This document shows, in pieces, positions 49,178 to 56,933 of a stretch of DNA of 64,000 nucleotides (positions are counted from its first letter, which is position 1; every line of letters starts with the position of its first letter). The stretch lies in contig JADFDI010000003.1 of the NCBI GenBank assembly GCA_018262985.1, positions 99,577 to 163,576 of the forward strand. Reading direction: 5' to 3'. A program made the position numbers and the translations under genes. Below the pieces are notes generated by a model, which was not told the origin of the DNA, ran no database searches, and worked only from the letters and a program-made list of their open reading frames with translations. This DNA is from Spirochaetota bacterium (GTDB taxonomy: Bacteria > Spirochaetota > Spirochaetia > Treponematales > UBA12059).

Positions 49178-51238
49178 CTACTTCGGGTCGACGGGCACCG
49201 GCTCCGAGAACACGTAGCCCTGGCCGTAGTCCACGCCGAGCTCGGTGACCTTGTCGCGCACCCCGGCGGAGCCGACGAACTCGGCGATGGTCTTGATGCC
49301 CATGACGTGGCCGATCGAGTTGATAGACCCCACCATGGCCGCGCTCACGTCGCTCTCGTCGACGTTGCGCACCAGCGAACCGTCGATCTTGAGGTAGTCC
49401 ACGGGCAGGTTGCGCAGGTAGCCGAAGGACGAAAAGCCGGAGCCGAAATCGTCGAGGGCGAAGCTGAAACCCTCTTCCTTGAGCGCGGTCATGAAGCGCG
49501 TGGCGTGCGCCAGGTTCTGGATGGCGGCGGTCTCGGTCACCTCGAGGCAGAGCTGGTCGGCGGGCACGCCCGCGGCGGCCCGCTCGTCCAGGATGAAGCC
49601 GATTAGCGACTCGTCCAGCAGCGAGGGCCCCGACAGGTTGATCGAGATGTTCCGGCCGGCGAGCGCGCCGTCCGAGTCCCGGTGGCGGCGGAAGGCCCTG
49701 AACGATTCCCGAATGACCCAGCGGTCGATGGCCGGCATCAAGTTGTAGCGCTCGGCCGCGGGGATGAAGTCCATGGGCCGCGCGATGCTGCCGTCCTCGT
49801 TGACCATGCGCACCAGTATCTCGGCTTTCGGCGGCCGGTCCGCGCGCGGCACCAGCGCCTCGATGGTCTGGTAGTAGAGCAGGAAGCGGTCGTCCTCGAT
49901 GGCGCCGTTGATCTTACCGATCCATTCCATCTCGCCGCGGCGCTTGCGGTACTTGCTCTCGGCGTTGTCGAAGACGTTTATGCGGTTGCCGCCCTCCTCC
50001 TTGGCCAGGTGGAGGGCGTCGTCGGCCGCCGCGAGCACCTCGTGGGCGTCGATGGTGGCCTGGTCGATGGGCACGACGCCGATGGAGAGCGTGACCGGCA
50101 TCACCCGGTCCTCCCAGACGAAGCGGCGCGAGGCGACGGCCTCCTGCAGGCGCCGAGCCACGCGGAGCGAGTCCTCGGGGTTGCAGTCCCTGAGGAGCAG
50201 GCCGAACTCGTCGCCGCCCATGCGGGCCGAGAGGTCGTCGCGCGGGATGTTGTCCACGATATGGCGACCCACCTGCCTGAGGAGCTCGTCGCCGGCCAAG
50301 GCGCCGCAGGTGTCGTTGATGGCCTTGAAGCGGTCCACGTCCATGCTCAGGAAGGCGTGGTTGCCGCCCGTGGAGTGCACCGAGCGGATGATCTCGCCGA
50401 GCTTGAAGGTGAATTCCTCGCGGTTCGAGAGGCCGGTCAGGCTGTCGTGGCTGGCCTGGAAGTTGATTGTCTCCGACAGTCGCTTGATCTCGGAGATATC
50501 CCGGAGGGCGATGACGAAGCCGTCGGTCTCGTTCTCCTTCTCGTGGATGCGGGTGATCGAGCCGTCCACCAGGGTGCCGCGGCCGCTCGGGTGCCTCACG
50601 GTCACGTCGCTGAAGAAGAAGGGCCGCCGGTCGACGAGCGGCACGCCGTCGGAGAGCAGGTCCTTGCCCGAGCGCTGGTCCAGCAGGGCCAGGAAGGAGG
50701 CCACCGCCTGTCCCTTCGCCTGTTCCTCGCGGATGCCGACCATCTTCTCGGCGACCGGGTTCATGAAGCGCACGCACAGCGCCGTGTCCGTGGCGATGAT
50801 GCCGTCGTTGATCGAGTGCAGGATCGCGGAGAAGAGGCGCTCCTGCCCCTTGAGCCGACGTTCCATGGAGTTCTTGTAGAGCGCGATGTCGATGGTCGAG
50901 TAGAGCTCGCGCTCCTTGAACGGCTTGAGGATGTAGCCGTAGGGCTCGACCTCCTTCGCTCGCTCGAGGGTGGGCTCGTCGGCGAAGGCCGTCAGGAAGA
51001 TGATGGGGATGCCGTGCCGTTCCTTGATGACCTTGGCGGCCTCGATCCCGTTCATTTCGCCCGAGAGCATGATGTCCATCAGGATCATGTCCGGGTCCAG
51101 CTCGCCCGCCTGGCGTATGGCTTCCTCGCCGTCGCCCGCGGTGCCGACGACGGTATAGCCGAAGCGCTCGAGGCGGCGCTGCAGGTCCAGGGCGATGATC
51201 TTCTCGTCCTCGACGATCAGGAGCTTTTCGTTGTTCAT
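49178..51238 (-). CDS. Receiver-PAS-GGDEF-EAL response regulator
   Basis: A 686-residue cytoplasmic c-di-GMP signalling protein. Residues 1-120 are a receiver (VEDEKII, phospho-Asp in MILMDIMLSGE, LTAF, KPF); a PAS domain follows (~130-260, HSINDGIIATDTALCVRFMN). The GGDEF domain has RMGGDEFGLLL but no RxxD I-site. The EAL domain reads AEILVRM, NISINLSG, EVTETAA, DDFGSGFSSFGYL, DYLKIDG and IAEFVGS, so the metal and catalytic residues seem kept although EAL itself is EIL. It may therefore make or break c-di-GMP under phosphorylation control. Confidence 0.88.
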   Translation of the reverse strand: MNNEKLLIVEDEKIIALDLQRRLERFGYTVVGTAGDGEEAIRQAGELDPDMILMDIMLSGEMNGIEAAKVIKERHGIPIIFLTAFADEPTLERAKEVEPYGYILKPFKERELYSTIDIALYKNSMERRLKGQERLFSAILHSINDGIIATDTALCVRFMNPVAEKMVGIREEQAKGQAVASFLALLDQRSGKDLLSDGVPLVDRRPFFFSDVTVRHPSGRGTLVDGSITRIHEKENETDGFVIALRDISEIKRLSETINFQASHDSLTGLSNREEFTFKLGEIIRSVHSTGGNHAFLSMDVDRFKAINDTCGALAGDELLRQVGRHIVDNIPRDDLSARMGGDEFGLLLRDCNPEDSLRVARRLQEAVASRRFVWEDRVMPVTLSIGVVPIDQATIDAHEVLAAADDALHLAKEEGGNRINVFDNAESKYRKRRGEMEWIGKINGAIEDDRFLLYYQTIEALVPRADRPPKAEILVRMVNEDGSIARPMDFIPAAERYNLMPAIDRWVIRESFRAFRRHRDSDGALAGRNISINLSGPSLLDESLIGFILDERAAAGVPADQLCLEVTETAAIQNLAHATRFMTALKEEGFSFALDDFGSGFSSFGYLRNLPVDYLKIDGSLVRNVDESDVSAAMVGSINSIGHVMGIKTIAEFVGSAGVRDKVTELGVDYGQGYVFSEPVPVDPK

Positions 51239-51278
51239 GGCGTTCCTGACAAGAGTATTGTCCGCGCCGTCCCGCGAT

Positions 51279-51794
51279 TCAAGCGAGGACGAAGGATGCG
51301 AGGAGCTTGAGCGCCCCGGCTCCGAGTATGAGCAGCACCGGATTCGCCTTGGTGAAGGCGGCGAGGCCGAAGGCGCCCAAGGCCAGGCCGGCGGCGAAAG
51401 GATCGCGGGCGGCCTCCGGGGCGAAGGCCCAGACCGTCATGGCCAGGAGGCCGAACGTGCCCGAGCGCAGGGCTTCGCGGAAGCGGTTGCCGCGGGGGCC
51501 GAGGCGCGAGATCAGGGCTCCCAGGGCGAGGCTGGCCAGGATCGGCACCGTGACCACCGAGAGCGTGGCCAGGGCGGAGCCCGCCAGGCCGCCGACCTTG
51601 TGGCCGACCAGCGTGGCCGCGTTGAGGGCCACGGGTCCCGGCGTGACCTGGGCGATGGCCACCAGGTCGCGGAATGCGCCCTCGTCGAGCCAGCCCTGCC
51701 TGAGCACCTCGGTCCGGATGAGGCCGACTATGGTCCATCCGCCGCCGTAGGAAACCGCCCCGAGCTTCAGGAAGGAGAGGACGAGCTCGATCAT
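51279..51794 (-). CDS. Chromate transporter, short-chain subunit 2
   Basis: A 171-residue ChrA-type half protein with about six helices; FLKLGAVSYGGGWTIVGLIRTEVLRQGWL is the ChrA signature, followed by ITQVTPGP-like IAQVTPGPVALNAATLVG. Short chains work in pairs, and its ATG overlaps the stop of the partner gene (ATGA). Chromate efflux or a related anion (sulfate) is the family role. Confidence 0.85.
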   Translation of the reverse strand: MIELVLSFLKLGAVSYGGGWTIVGLIRTEVLRQGWLDEGAFRDLVAIAQVTPGPVALNAATLVGHKVGGLAGSALATLSVVTVPILASLALGALISRLGPRGNRFREALRSGTFGLLAMTVWAFAPEAARDPFAAGLALGAFGLAAFTKANPVLLILGAGALKLLASFVLA

Positions 51795-52342
51795 GCCTTC
51801 GTTCCCGGGGTTTCGACGAACCAGCCGAGGGCGGCGGCCGCGAAGAAGAAGGCCGGAGCCCAGCCGGGAGCCAGGATCATGGCGGCCGCGGCCGCGAGGG
51901 CCAGGACGACGCGGCCCGGATTCCAGGCGCGCGTCCTGATCATGCGCCAGAGCAGGGCGGCCACCAGGCCGGGCACCACCGCGAAGGCGCCGTCGAGGAA
52001 GGCGCGCGCCTGCTTCTGGGCGGCGACGACGCCGATCGCCTCGGAGACCAGCAGGATGGCCGCGAAGGGCGGCACGAGCACGCCGAGGGCCGACGCGAAG
52101 AGGCCCGGAAGCCCCGCGAGCGCGCGGCCCGCGAACAGGGCGGCGTTGAGCCCGATCGGGCCCGGCAACGACTGGGCGGCGCCGAACAGCGAGAAAAAGT
52201 CCTTCTCCTCCATCCAACCCTTCCGCTCGAGGCCGCGCGCGATGACCGGCACGAGCACGTAACCGCCGCCGAGCGTCACGGCGGAAATCCGGGCGAAGAA
52301 GAGGAAGAGCCTCAAGGGGCTCGGCGGCTTCGATGCTTGCAC
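51791..52342 (-). CDS. Chromate transporter, short-chain subunit 1
   Basis: A 183-residue ChrA half: LFLFFARISAVTLGGGYVLVPVIARGLERKGWMEEKDF and SLPGPIGLNAALFAG. It starts with GTG; GGGAGCG lies upstream. It precedes and overlaps the second half gene, giving the bicistronic arrangement typical of short-chain chromate transporters. Confidence 0.85.
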   Translation of the reverse strand: MQASKPPSPLRLFLFFARISAVTLGGGYVLVPVIARGLERKGWMEEKDFFSLFGAAQSLPGPIGLNAALFAGRALAGLPGLFASALGVLVPPFAAILLVSEAIGVVAAQKQARAFLDGAFAVVPGLVAALLWRMIRTRAWNPGRVVLALAAAAAMILAPGWAPAFFFAAAALGWFVETPGTKA

Positions 52343-52405
52343 GGTTCGCTCCCGGTACGAGGTTCAGCATCGTACGATGGAATGGACGCCTCGTAAAGCC
52401 CCGAA

Positions 52406-52434
52406 ATGACATAAATGGTCAAAATGGATAAAAT
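52406..52434 (+). promoter_or_regulatory. Promoter reading into the gene-free block
   Basis: ATGACA (52406-52411), 17-bp spacer, TAAAAT (52429-52434) in a strikingly AT-rich patch. No credible protein gene follows; see the RNA candidate. Confidence 0.55.
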
Positions 52435-52564
52435 AGAGAATAAGGGAAGAGACGGAACGGTCCGCGGGTCAGTTCACCGCGGACCAGTCGGAAACCAAAC
52501 TGACCCTTTCGAAGCGGGCTTCCGACCAGACCGCGCGCCCGAGGCGCTCGCGTCGATCCATTCC

Positions 52565-52685
52565 GCGCCGCTTTCGGCAAGGAAAGTATTGTCGTGCCCG
52601 CTGACGCGGGCGACCTCATGCGTCGCTGCGCGCCGCTTTCGGCAAGGAATGGATTGTCGTGCCCGCTCTCGCGGGCGACCTCATC
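52565..52685. repeat. Tandem 65-bp direct repeat
   Basis: Two copies (52565-52619 and 52630-52684) begin GCGCCGCTTTCGGCAAGGAA and end GCGGGCGACCTCAT, with 4-6 differences. Flanking pieces with CCGCGCGCCCGAGGCGC and TCGATCCATTC occur at 52532 and 52737, so a larger unit has been duplicated. Confidence 0.8.
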
Positions 52686-52797
52686 TCTGGCGCCTCTTCC
52701 TCGCTACCGCTCGGCGCGTCCAGCCCTTCGATAAGGCCGCGCGCCCGAGGCGCGCACCTCGATCCATTCTGCTCCGCAAGCGGGCCGCCAGGCCCGC

Positions 52798-52813
52798 ATT
52801 CCCGATCTCGGCT
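52798..52813 (+). repeat. Inverted copy of the tRNA-Thr 3' end
   Basis: ATTCCCGATCTCGGCT is the exact inverted repeat of 52854-52869, the T-arm/acceptor 3' end of the tRNA gene, placed symmetrically on the other side of the terminator hairpin. Confidence 0.9.
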
Positions 52814-52816
52814 CAT

Positions 52817-52853
52817 AAAACGAAACCCCTCCGCGGGGGAGGGGTTTCGTTTC
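52817..52853. terminator. Bidirectional terminator of tRNA-Thr
   Basis: AAACGAAACCCCTCC (52818-52832) pairs with GGAGGGGTTTCGTTT (52838-52852), with A/T-rich flanks on both sides. Confidence 0.85.
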
Positions 52854-52926
52854 AGCCGAGATCGGGAATCGAACCCGACACCTGCGCATTACGAGTGCGC
52901 CGCTCTGCCAGATGAGCTATCTCGGC
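52854..52926 (-). tRNA. tRNA-Thr (anticodon CGT)
   Basis: On the minus strand the acceptor GCCGAGA/TCTCGGC, D-arm GCTCATCTGGCAGAGC, anticodon stem GCGCA/TGCGC with loop CTCGTAA (anticodon CGT, reading ACG) and T-arm TCGGG-TTCGATT-CCCGA form a complete cloverleaf. Discriminator base T; the CCA end is not encoded. Terminator follows directly. Confidence 0.95.
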
Positions 52927-52938
52927 GAATGCCGCGCC

Positions 52939-52967
52939 ACCTTATCCGAAGCGTCGACGAAAATCAA
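52939..52967 (-). promoter_or_regulatory. Promoter of tRNA-Thr
   Basis: On the minus strand TTGATT (52967-52962), 17-bp spacer, TAAGGT (52944-52939), 12 bp before the mature 5' end. Confidence 0.7.
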
Positions 52968-52989
52968 GGGCCGCGCGGCGCCGGGTCGT

Positions 52990-53018
52990 TTGCGGCCTGG
53001 TTCGGGGCGACCTATAAT
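52990..53018 (+). promoter_or_regulatory. Promoter of the chemosensory operon
   Basis: TTGCGG (52990-52995), 17-bp spacer, perfect TATAAT (53013-53018); the ATG at 53026 is 7 nt away, so the operon mRNA is probably leaderless. Confidence 0.7.
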
Positions 53019-53025
53019 CGTGGGC

Positions 53026-53394
53026 ATGGGACAGAAAGTACTGCTCGTGGATGACTCGTTGGTCGCCCGGCTCGGCATGAAAAAGATCCTGAAGGATACC
53101 CCGTTCGAGGTCGTGGAGGCCGCGAGCGGCGAGGATGCCCTGGCGGCGATCGACGGAGGACTCAGGCCGGTTTTCGTGTTCCTCGACCTGACCATGCCGG
53201 GTATGGGGGGACTGAACGCCCTCCGCGAGCTCAGGCGCCGCATGGGCGAGTTGCCGATCGTGGTGGTGACCGCCGACATCCAGAAGGCGACCATCGAGGA
53301 AGCCCGCCTGGCGGGGGCGACGGAGCTCCTGCCCAAACCCGCCGACCGCGGCGCGGTACTGGCCGCTTTGGCCCGGGCGGGGCTTCCCGCGTGA
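53026..53394 (+). CDS. cheY: CheY-like single-domain response regulator
   Basis: A 122-residue receiver: acidic pair VDDSLVARLG, phospho-acceptor Asp in VFLDLTMPGMGG (~residue 56), switch Thr in VVVTAD and Lys in LLPKPAD. First gene of a four-gene operon in which every junction overlaps by 4 bp. An in-frame GTG at 53020 is a less likely start. Confidence 0.9.
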   Translation: MGQKVLLVDDSLVARLGMKKILKDTPFEVVEAASGEDALAAIDGGLRPVFVFLDLTMPGMGGLNALRELRRRMGELPIVVVTADIQKATIEEARLAGATELLPKPADRGAVLAALARAGLPA

Positions 53395-54020
53395 CGGATC
53401 CGGGATTCGGTCCGCTCGAGCTCGACGCGCTCAGGGAGCTCATGAACGTGGGCTTCGGCCGCGCCGCCGCGACCCTGTCGGAGCTCATGGACCTTCACGT
53501 GGTGCTTTCCGTGCCGCGGGTCGAGCTGGTGCCGATCGAGGAGTTGGCCTCCTACGTGTCGAGCGAGGTCGACGATCCTAAGTCCTTCAACGTGGTGGAG
53601 CAGTTCTTCCTGGGCAAGTTCGAGGGTTCGAGCTTCCTGCTGCTTCCCGAGGAGGAGGGCCGGCGCCTGGTGGACCTGCTCGTCGGCGAGGACGCGGACG
53701 CCGACGCGCCGCTCGATTCGCTGGAGCGCGACACGATCATCGAGATCGGCAACATCATCATCGGGGCCTGCGTCTCCAAGGTGGCCGAGTTGCTCGGCGA
53801 CGTGGTCACCTACCGGCCGCCGCGCTTCGCCGCGGGCGCGCTGGATCGAGAGTTGTTCGCGCGGTACGTAAAGCCCGGCCCGGGCATGGCGCTGGTCATG
53901 AAGACGCTGTTCCGCTTCGAGCGACGCGACGTGTTCGGCCTGCTCTTCCTGGTGACCACCGATACGGGGCTCGGATGGCTCAAGCGGGCGGTGGCCGCCT
54001 GGCTCGAGAGCCTGTCGTGA
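53391..54020 (+). CDS. cheC: CheC-like CheY-P phosphatase
   Basis: A 209-residue protein of the CheC/CheX/FliY phosphatase fold. Both active-site helices are present: LDALRELMNVGFGRAA (DxxxExxN) and RDTIIEIGNIIIGACVSKVAEL (DxxxExxN), so it should dephosphorylate the CheY product of the preceding gene. It starts at a GTG overlapping the cheY stop and ends in a GTGA overlap with the GGDEF gene. Confidence 0.85.
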   Translation: MTDPGFGPLELDALRELMNVGFGRAAATLSELMDLHVVLSVPRVELVPIEELASYVSSEVDDPKSFNVVEQFFLGKFEGSSFLLLPEEEGRRLVDLLVGEDADADAPLDSLERDTIIEIGNIIIGACVSKVAELLGDVVTYRPPRFAAGALDRELFARYVKPGPGMALVMKTLFRFERRDVFGLLFLVTTDTGLGWLKRAVAAWLESLS

Positions 54021-54922
54021 TCCGTTCGCTCCTGCCCCAGGTGCTCGAAATCATCGGGCACGGCGTGATGGTGGTGGATCCCGAGGGCAGGATCGAGTAC
54101 TGGAACCGCTGGATGAGCGAGGCCACCGGCGTCGAGCGGGACGCCGCGGAGGGCCGGACGGTCTACGAGCTGTTTCCCGGCATGCGCGAGAAGGCGTTCC
54201 GCCGGAACCTCAAGAGCGTGATCGCGTTCGGGAACCTCGCCTTCTTCTCCCAGAAGGTGCACGGGGCGCTCTTCCCCATGCCCTGCGCTCCGGGTTCGCC
54301 GGAAGGCTTCGCGGTCATGCAGCAGAGCTGCCGGATGGGACCGCTCCGGCACGAGGGAAGCATCACCCGGGCCTTCGTGGTCGTCGAGGACGTGACCGAG
54401 GCCGTGTCGAACGAGCGCAGGCTGGCCGAGGTGGCGGTCCGCGACGGCCTCACCGGTGCCTACAACCGCCGCTGGTTCGACCGCCGCATGGAGGATGAGA
54501 TCGAGCGAGCGAGGCGCTACGGGCGCGGGCCGGGCCTGGCGATCCTGGACATCGACCATTTCAAGCTCCTGAACGACCAGGAAGGTCACCAGTTCGGCGA
54601 CGAGGTCCTGAAGCTCGTGGCTTCGCGCTGCGCCGAGGCGCTGCGGTCCACGGACTCCCTGAGCCGCTACGGCGGCGAGGAATTCTGCGTCGTGCTGCCG
54701 GAGACCCCGCTGGAGCAGTGCGCCGCCCTGGCGGAACGGCTCCGCGACGCCTGCGCGGAGAGCCCGGTGGCCCATCGCGGCGTCGAGCGGTCCCTGACCG
54801 TGAGCCTCGGCGTCGCGGCCTGGCGCGAGGGAGACGATCCGGGCGCCTTGCTTGGCCGGGCGGACGCCGCCCTGTACGCGGCCAAGCGCGCCGGCCGGAA
54901 CCGCGTGGAGGTGGGGACATGA
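54017..54922 (+). CDS. PAS-GGDEF diguanylate cyclase of the che operon
   Basis: A 301-residue soluble protein: PAS domain (~1-125, VLEIIGHGVMVVDPEGRIEYWNRW) and GGDEF domain (from VRDGLTGAYNRRWFD) with RYGGEEFCVVL and an I-site RSTD five residues before it. It lacks a receiver, so how CheA or CheY would control it is open. GTG start overlapping cheC; stop overlapping cheA. Confidence 0.88.
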   Translation: MIRSLLPQVLEIIGHGVMVVDPEGRIEYWNRWMSEATGVERDAAEGRTVYELFPGMREKAFRRNLKSVIAFGNLAFFSQKVHGALFPMPCAPGSPEGFAVMQQSCRMGPLRHEGSITRAFVVVEDVTEAVSNERRLAEVAVRDGLTGAYNRRWFDRRMEDEIERARRYGRGPGLAILDIDHFKLLNDQEGHQFGDEVLKLVASRCAEALRSTDSLSRYGGEEFCVVLPETPLEQCAALAERLRDACAESPVAHRGVERSLTVSLGVAAWREGDDPGALLGRADAALYAAKRAGRNRVEVGT

Positions 54923-56625
54923 GCGAAGAGATACTCGAGGCGTTCGCCGCCGAAACCGCGGAGATCCTCGAAGCCGTCGAGACGGCCGTGGCCGACCTGG
55001 AAACGGGCTCGCCGGACGCCGTCGACCGCCTGTTCCGCCAGGTGCACACGCTGAAAGGCTCGGCCGGCATCGTCGGCATGGAGCTGGCGGAGCTCTTCGC
55101 CCATGCCTGGGAGAACCGCCTCGGGCGCATCCGCTCCGGCGAGTCCCTGCCGGGACCGGAGACCGCGGATGCCCTGCTCGCCTGCCGCGACCGCTTCGCG
55201 GCCATCGTGGCGGGCTCGAAGGCCTTCGCGGCCTCGAACGGAACGGTGGAGATGGGCGAGGCCGAGGCCGGCGCGCTGGCCGCCCTCGACGCGAGCCTGT
55301 CAGAGGGCGCGGTCGCGAAGCGGTCGGAAGAGTTCCCGCCGGCCGCCGCGGTCGACGCGCCTTCCGGGGGAGCCTTCGACGAAGCGCCTAAACCTTCGCG
55401 CCGCGCGCGCGCGGGCCAGGCGGCGCCGCAGCCGCGCGGCGACTACGAACAGGCGCTCGAGTCCTTCGCGCGAGTGCCGCGGCGCAAGCTCGACCGCATA
55501 CTCTCGCTGGCGAGCGAGCTCGTGGTGTCGCTTTCGGTGCTCGGCCGAGAAACCCGGACCGAGCGGGAAGGCGCCCACGTGGAGGACGCGCTCTCCGTGG
55601 TCGAGGGACTCGCGGCGCAGCTCTACCGCTCCGTGCTGGAGACCCGCATGGTGCCGGTTTCCGACGTCGCCGAGCGTTACCGTCGCGCCGTGTCGGAGAT
55701 AGCGCGGCTCTCGCGCAAGAAGATCCGTTTCGAGCTCGTCGGGGCGGAGACCGAGATCGACAAGCCGGTGGCCGAGCGCCTCTCGGAGCCCTTGCTCCAC
55801 CTGGTGCGGAACGCCGCCGACCACGGAGTCGAAACTCCCGAGGAACGGCGCGCGGCCGGGAAGCGCGAGGAAGCCCTCGTGCGACTCGCGGCGCGCCGCG
55901 AGCCGGGCTACATCGAGATCCGGGTCGAGGACGACGGAAGGGGCATCCCCCTCGAGCGGGTGCGGGAGCGAGCGGTCGAGGCGGGCTATCTGGGGCCGAA
56001 CGAGGCGGCGGGCCCGGAAGCGCTGCTCGAACTCCTTTTCGAGCCGGGCTTCAGCCTGTCGGACAAGGTGACGCGCTGGTCGGGCCGGGGCGTCGGCCTC
56101 GACGCGGTTCGGGGCGCCGCCCGCGCGTTGCGGGGCGAGGTCCGCATCGAGAGCGCGGAAGGCAAGGGCTCCGTCTCCACGCTCCGCATTCCCGTGTCGC
56201 TTTCGCTGGTCGAGGGCTTCATCGCGAAGGCGGGGGAGTACAGCCTGCTCGTGCCCTTCGACACGGTCATCTCGTGCACGCGCTTCGAGGACTCCGGAAC
56301 GGACCGGGTCTTCCGCCGGCTCGAAGTGGGCGGCCGCCTGCTTTCGAGCGTGGACCTGACGCGCCTCTACGAGCCGGGCGCGGTGGCGGCGAGCGGCGAG
56401 CGCGTCGTGGTGGCCGTCAAGTCGGCGTTGGGCGAGGCCGGGGTGCTGGTCGACGAGGTCGGCGAGACCATCACCGCCACGGTTCGGCCCGTCGATCGGC
56501 GCGAGGGCGAGGCGCCCGGCATCGCGGGCTCGGCGGTGCTCGGCGACGGAAGGCTCCTCCTGGTGCTGGACGCCGAGGAAGTGTGTCGCATGGCCGCCGA
56601 GCGGCGAGCCGCCGAACAGGCTTGA
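54919..56625 (+). CDS. cheA: CheA-like histidine kinase lacking P2
   Basis: A 568-residue chemotaxis-type kinase. HPt domain with phospho-His in VHTLKGSAGIVG (~residue 43); a low-complexity linker at ~120-175 where P2 would lie; P3 dimer helices; the ATPase P4 with HLVRNAADHGVETPEER (N-box), EDDGRGIP (G1) and GRGVGLDAVRGA (G2); and a C-terminal CheW-like P5. Absence of P2 means CheY binds elsewhere. No cheW, MCP, cheR or cheB lies nearby. ATGA overlap with the preceding gene. Confidence 0.92.
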   Translation: MSEEILEAFAAETAEILEAVETAVADLETGSPDAVDRLFRQVHTLKGSAGIVGMELAELFAHAWENRLGRIRSGESLPGPETADALLACRDRFAAIVAGSKAFAASNGTVEMGEAEAGALAALDASLSEGAVAKRSEEFPPAAAVDAPSGGAFDEAPKPSRRARAGQAAPQPRGDYEQALESFARVPRRKLDRILSLASELVVSLSVLGRETRTEREGAHVEDALSVVEGLAAQLYRSVLETRMVPVSDVAERYRRAVSEIARLSRKKIRFELVGAETEIDKPVAERLSEPLLHLVRNAADHGVETPEERRAAGKREEALVRLAARREPGYIEIRVEDDGRGIPLERVRERAVEAGYLGPNEAAGPEALLELLFEPGFSLSDKVTRWSGRGVGLDAVRGAARALRGEVRIESAEGKGSVSTLRIPVSLSLVEGFIAKAGEYSLLVPFDTVISCTRFEDSGTDRVFRRLEVGGRLLSSVDLTRLYEPGAVAASGERVVVAVKSALGEAGVLVDEVGETITATVRPVDRREGEAPGIAGSAVLGDGRLLLVLDAEEVCRMAAERRAAEQA

Positions 56626-56825
56626 AGGACCCGCCCGCGGCGCGCGTGCCGGCCTTTCGGGCGCCGCCCGAACGGATCGGCCCGCCGCCAGGCGGCGCGT
56701 ACGGATGCCCGCCGCCCCGCCGGAGCGGCGGGAGGGGAACGCGAGCTTCCCGGTGCCGACGGCCCGGGCGGCCGCGCTCGTGAAGCTCCGGAGCCGCCGT
56801 GACTCGGGCGGCCGAGTTGCCCTTC
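56626..56825. other. Gene-free GC-rich stretch
   Basis: The 308-bp gap after cheA begins with several short GC hairpins (for example CCGCCGCC with GGAGCGGCGG near 56715) and no reading frame I trust, then the promoter motif and Family A units listed separately. Confidence 0.6.
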
Positions 56826-56854
56826 TTGACATAATAAAGGTAAAGCAGTACCAT
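56826..56854 (+). promoter_or_regulatory. Promoter-like element of the DUF438 gene
   Basis: TTGACA (56826-56831), 17-bp spacer, TACCAT (56849-56854), with GGTAAAG at 56839-56845 and GTACC after it. The same TTGACAT...GGTAAAG..GTAC arrangement precedes fprA. Confidence 0.5.
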
Positions 56855-56875
56855 AATAACTAAGAACGACGATTT

Positions 56876-56911
56876 CGGGGTCTGTCCCCGCTTGAACGGG
56901 GTCTGTCCCCA
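56876..56911. repeat. Family A pair, cluster 11
   Basis: Two intact CGGGGTCTGTCCCC units (56876 and 56897) 21 bp apart, between the promoter and the Shine-Dalgarno of the DUF438 gene, so they would be in its 5' UTR. Confidence 0.88.
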
Positions 56912-56933
56912 TAACAGGCTCGGAGGAGGAACG

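Larger units (their letters stand above)
52441..52853 (+). ncRNA. Candidate structured RNA ending at a bidirectional terminator
   Basis: Predicted start at ~52441. First hairpin: GGTCCGCGG (52459-52467) with CCGCGGACC (52477-52485). Its loop GTCAGTT (52468-52474) is complementary to AACTGAC (52498-52504) in the loop of a second hairpin (GTCGGAA 52487-52493 with TTCCGAC 52520-52526), so a kissing-loop or pseudoknot can form. Two 65-bp-spaced direct repeats with GCCCGC-GCGGGC hairpins follow, then a terminator hairpin. I see no protein gene in it. Transcription is inferred. Confidence 0.4.

Noticed and set aside
52415-52915. Small basic proteins in the block next to tRNA-Thr, both strands
   Set aside because: They run through tandem repeats, a terminator and the tRNA gene itself, have no Shine-Dalgarno, and are Arg-rich by composition.
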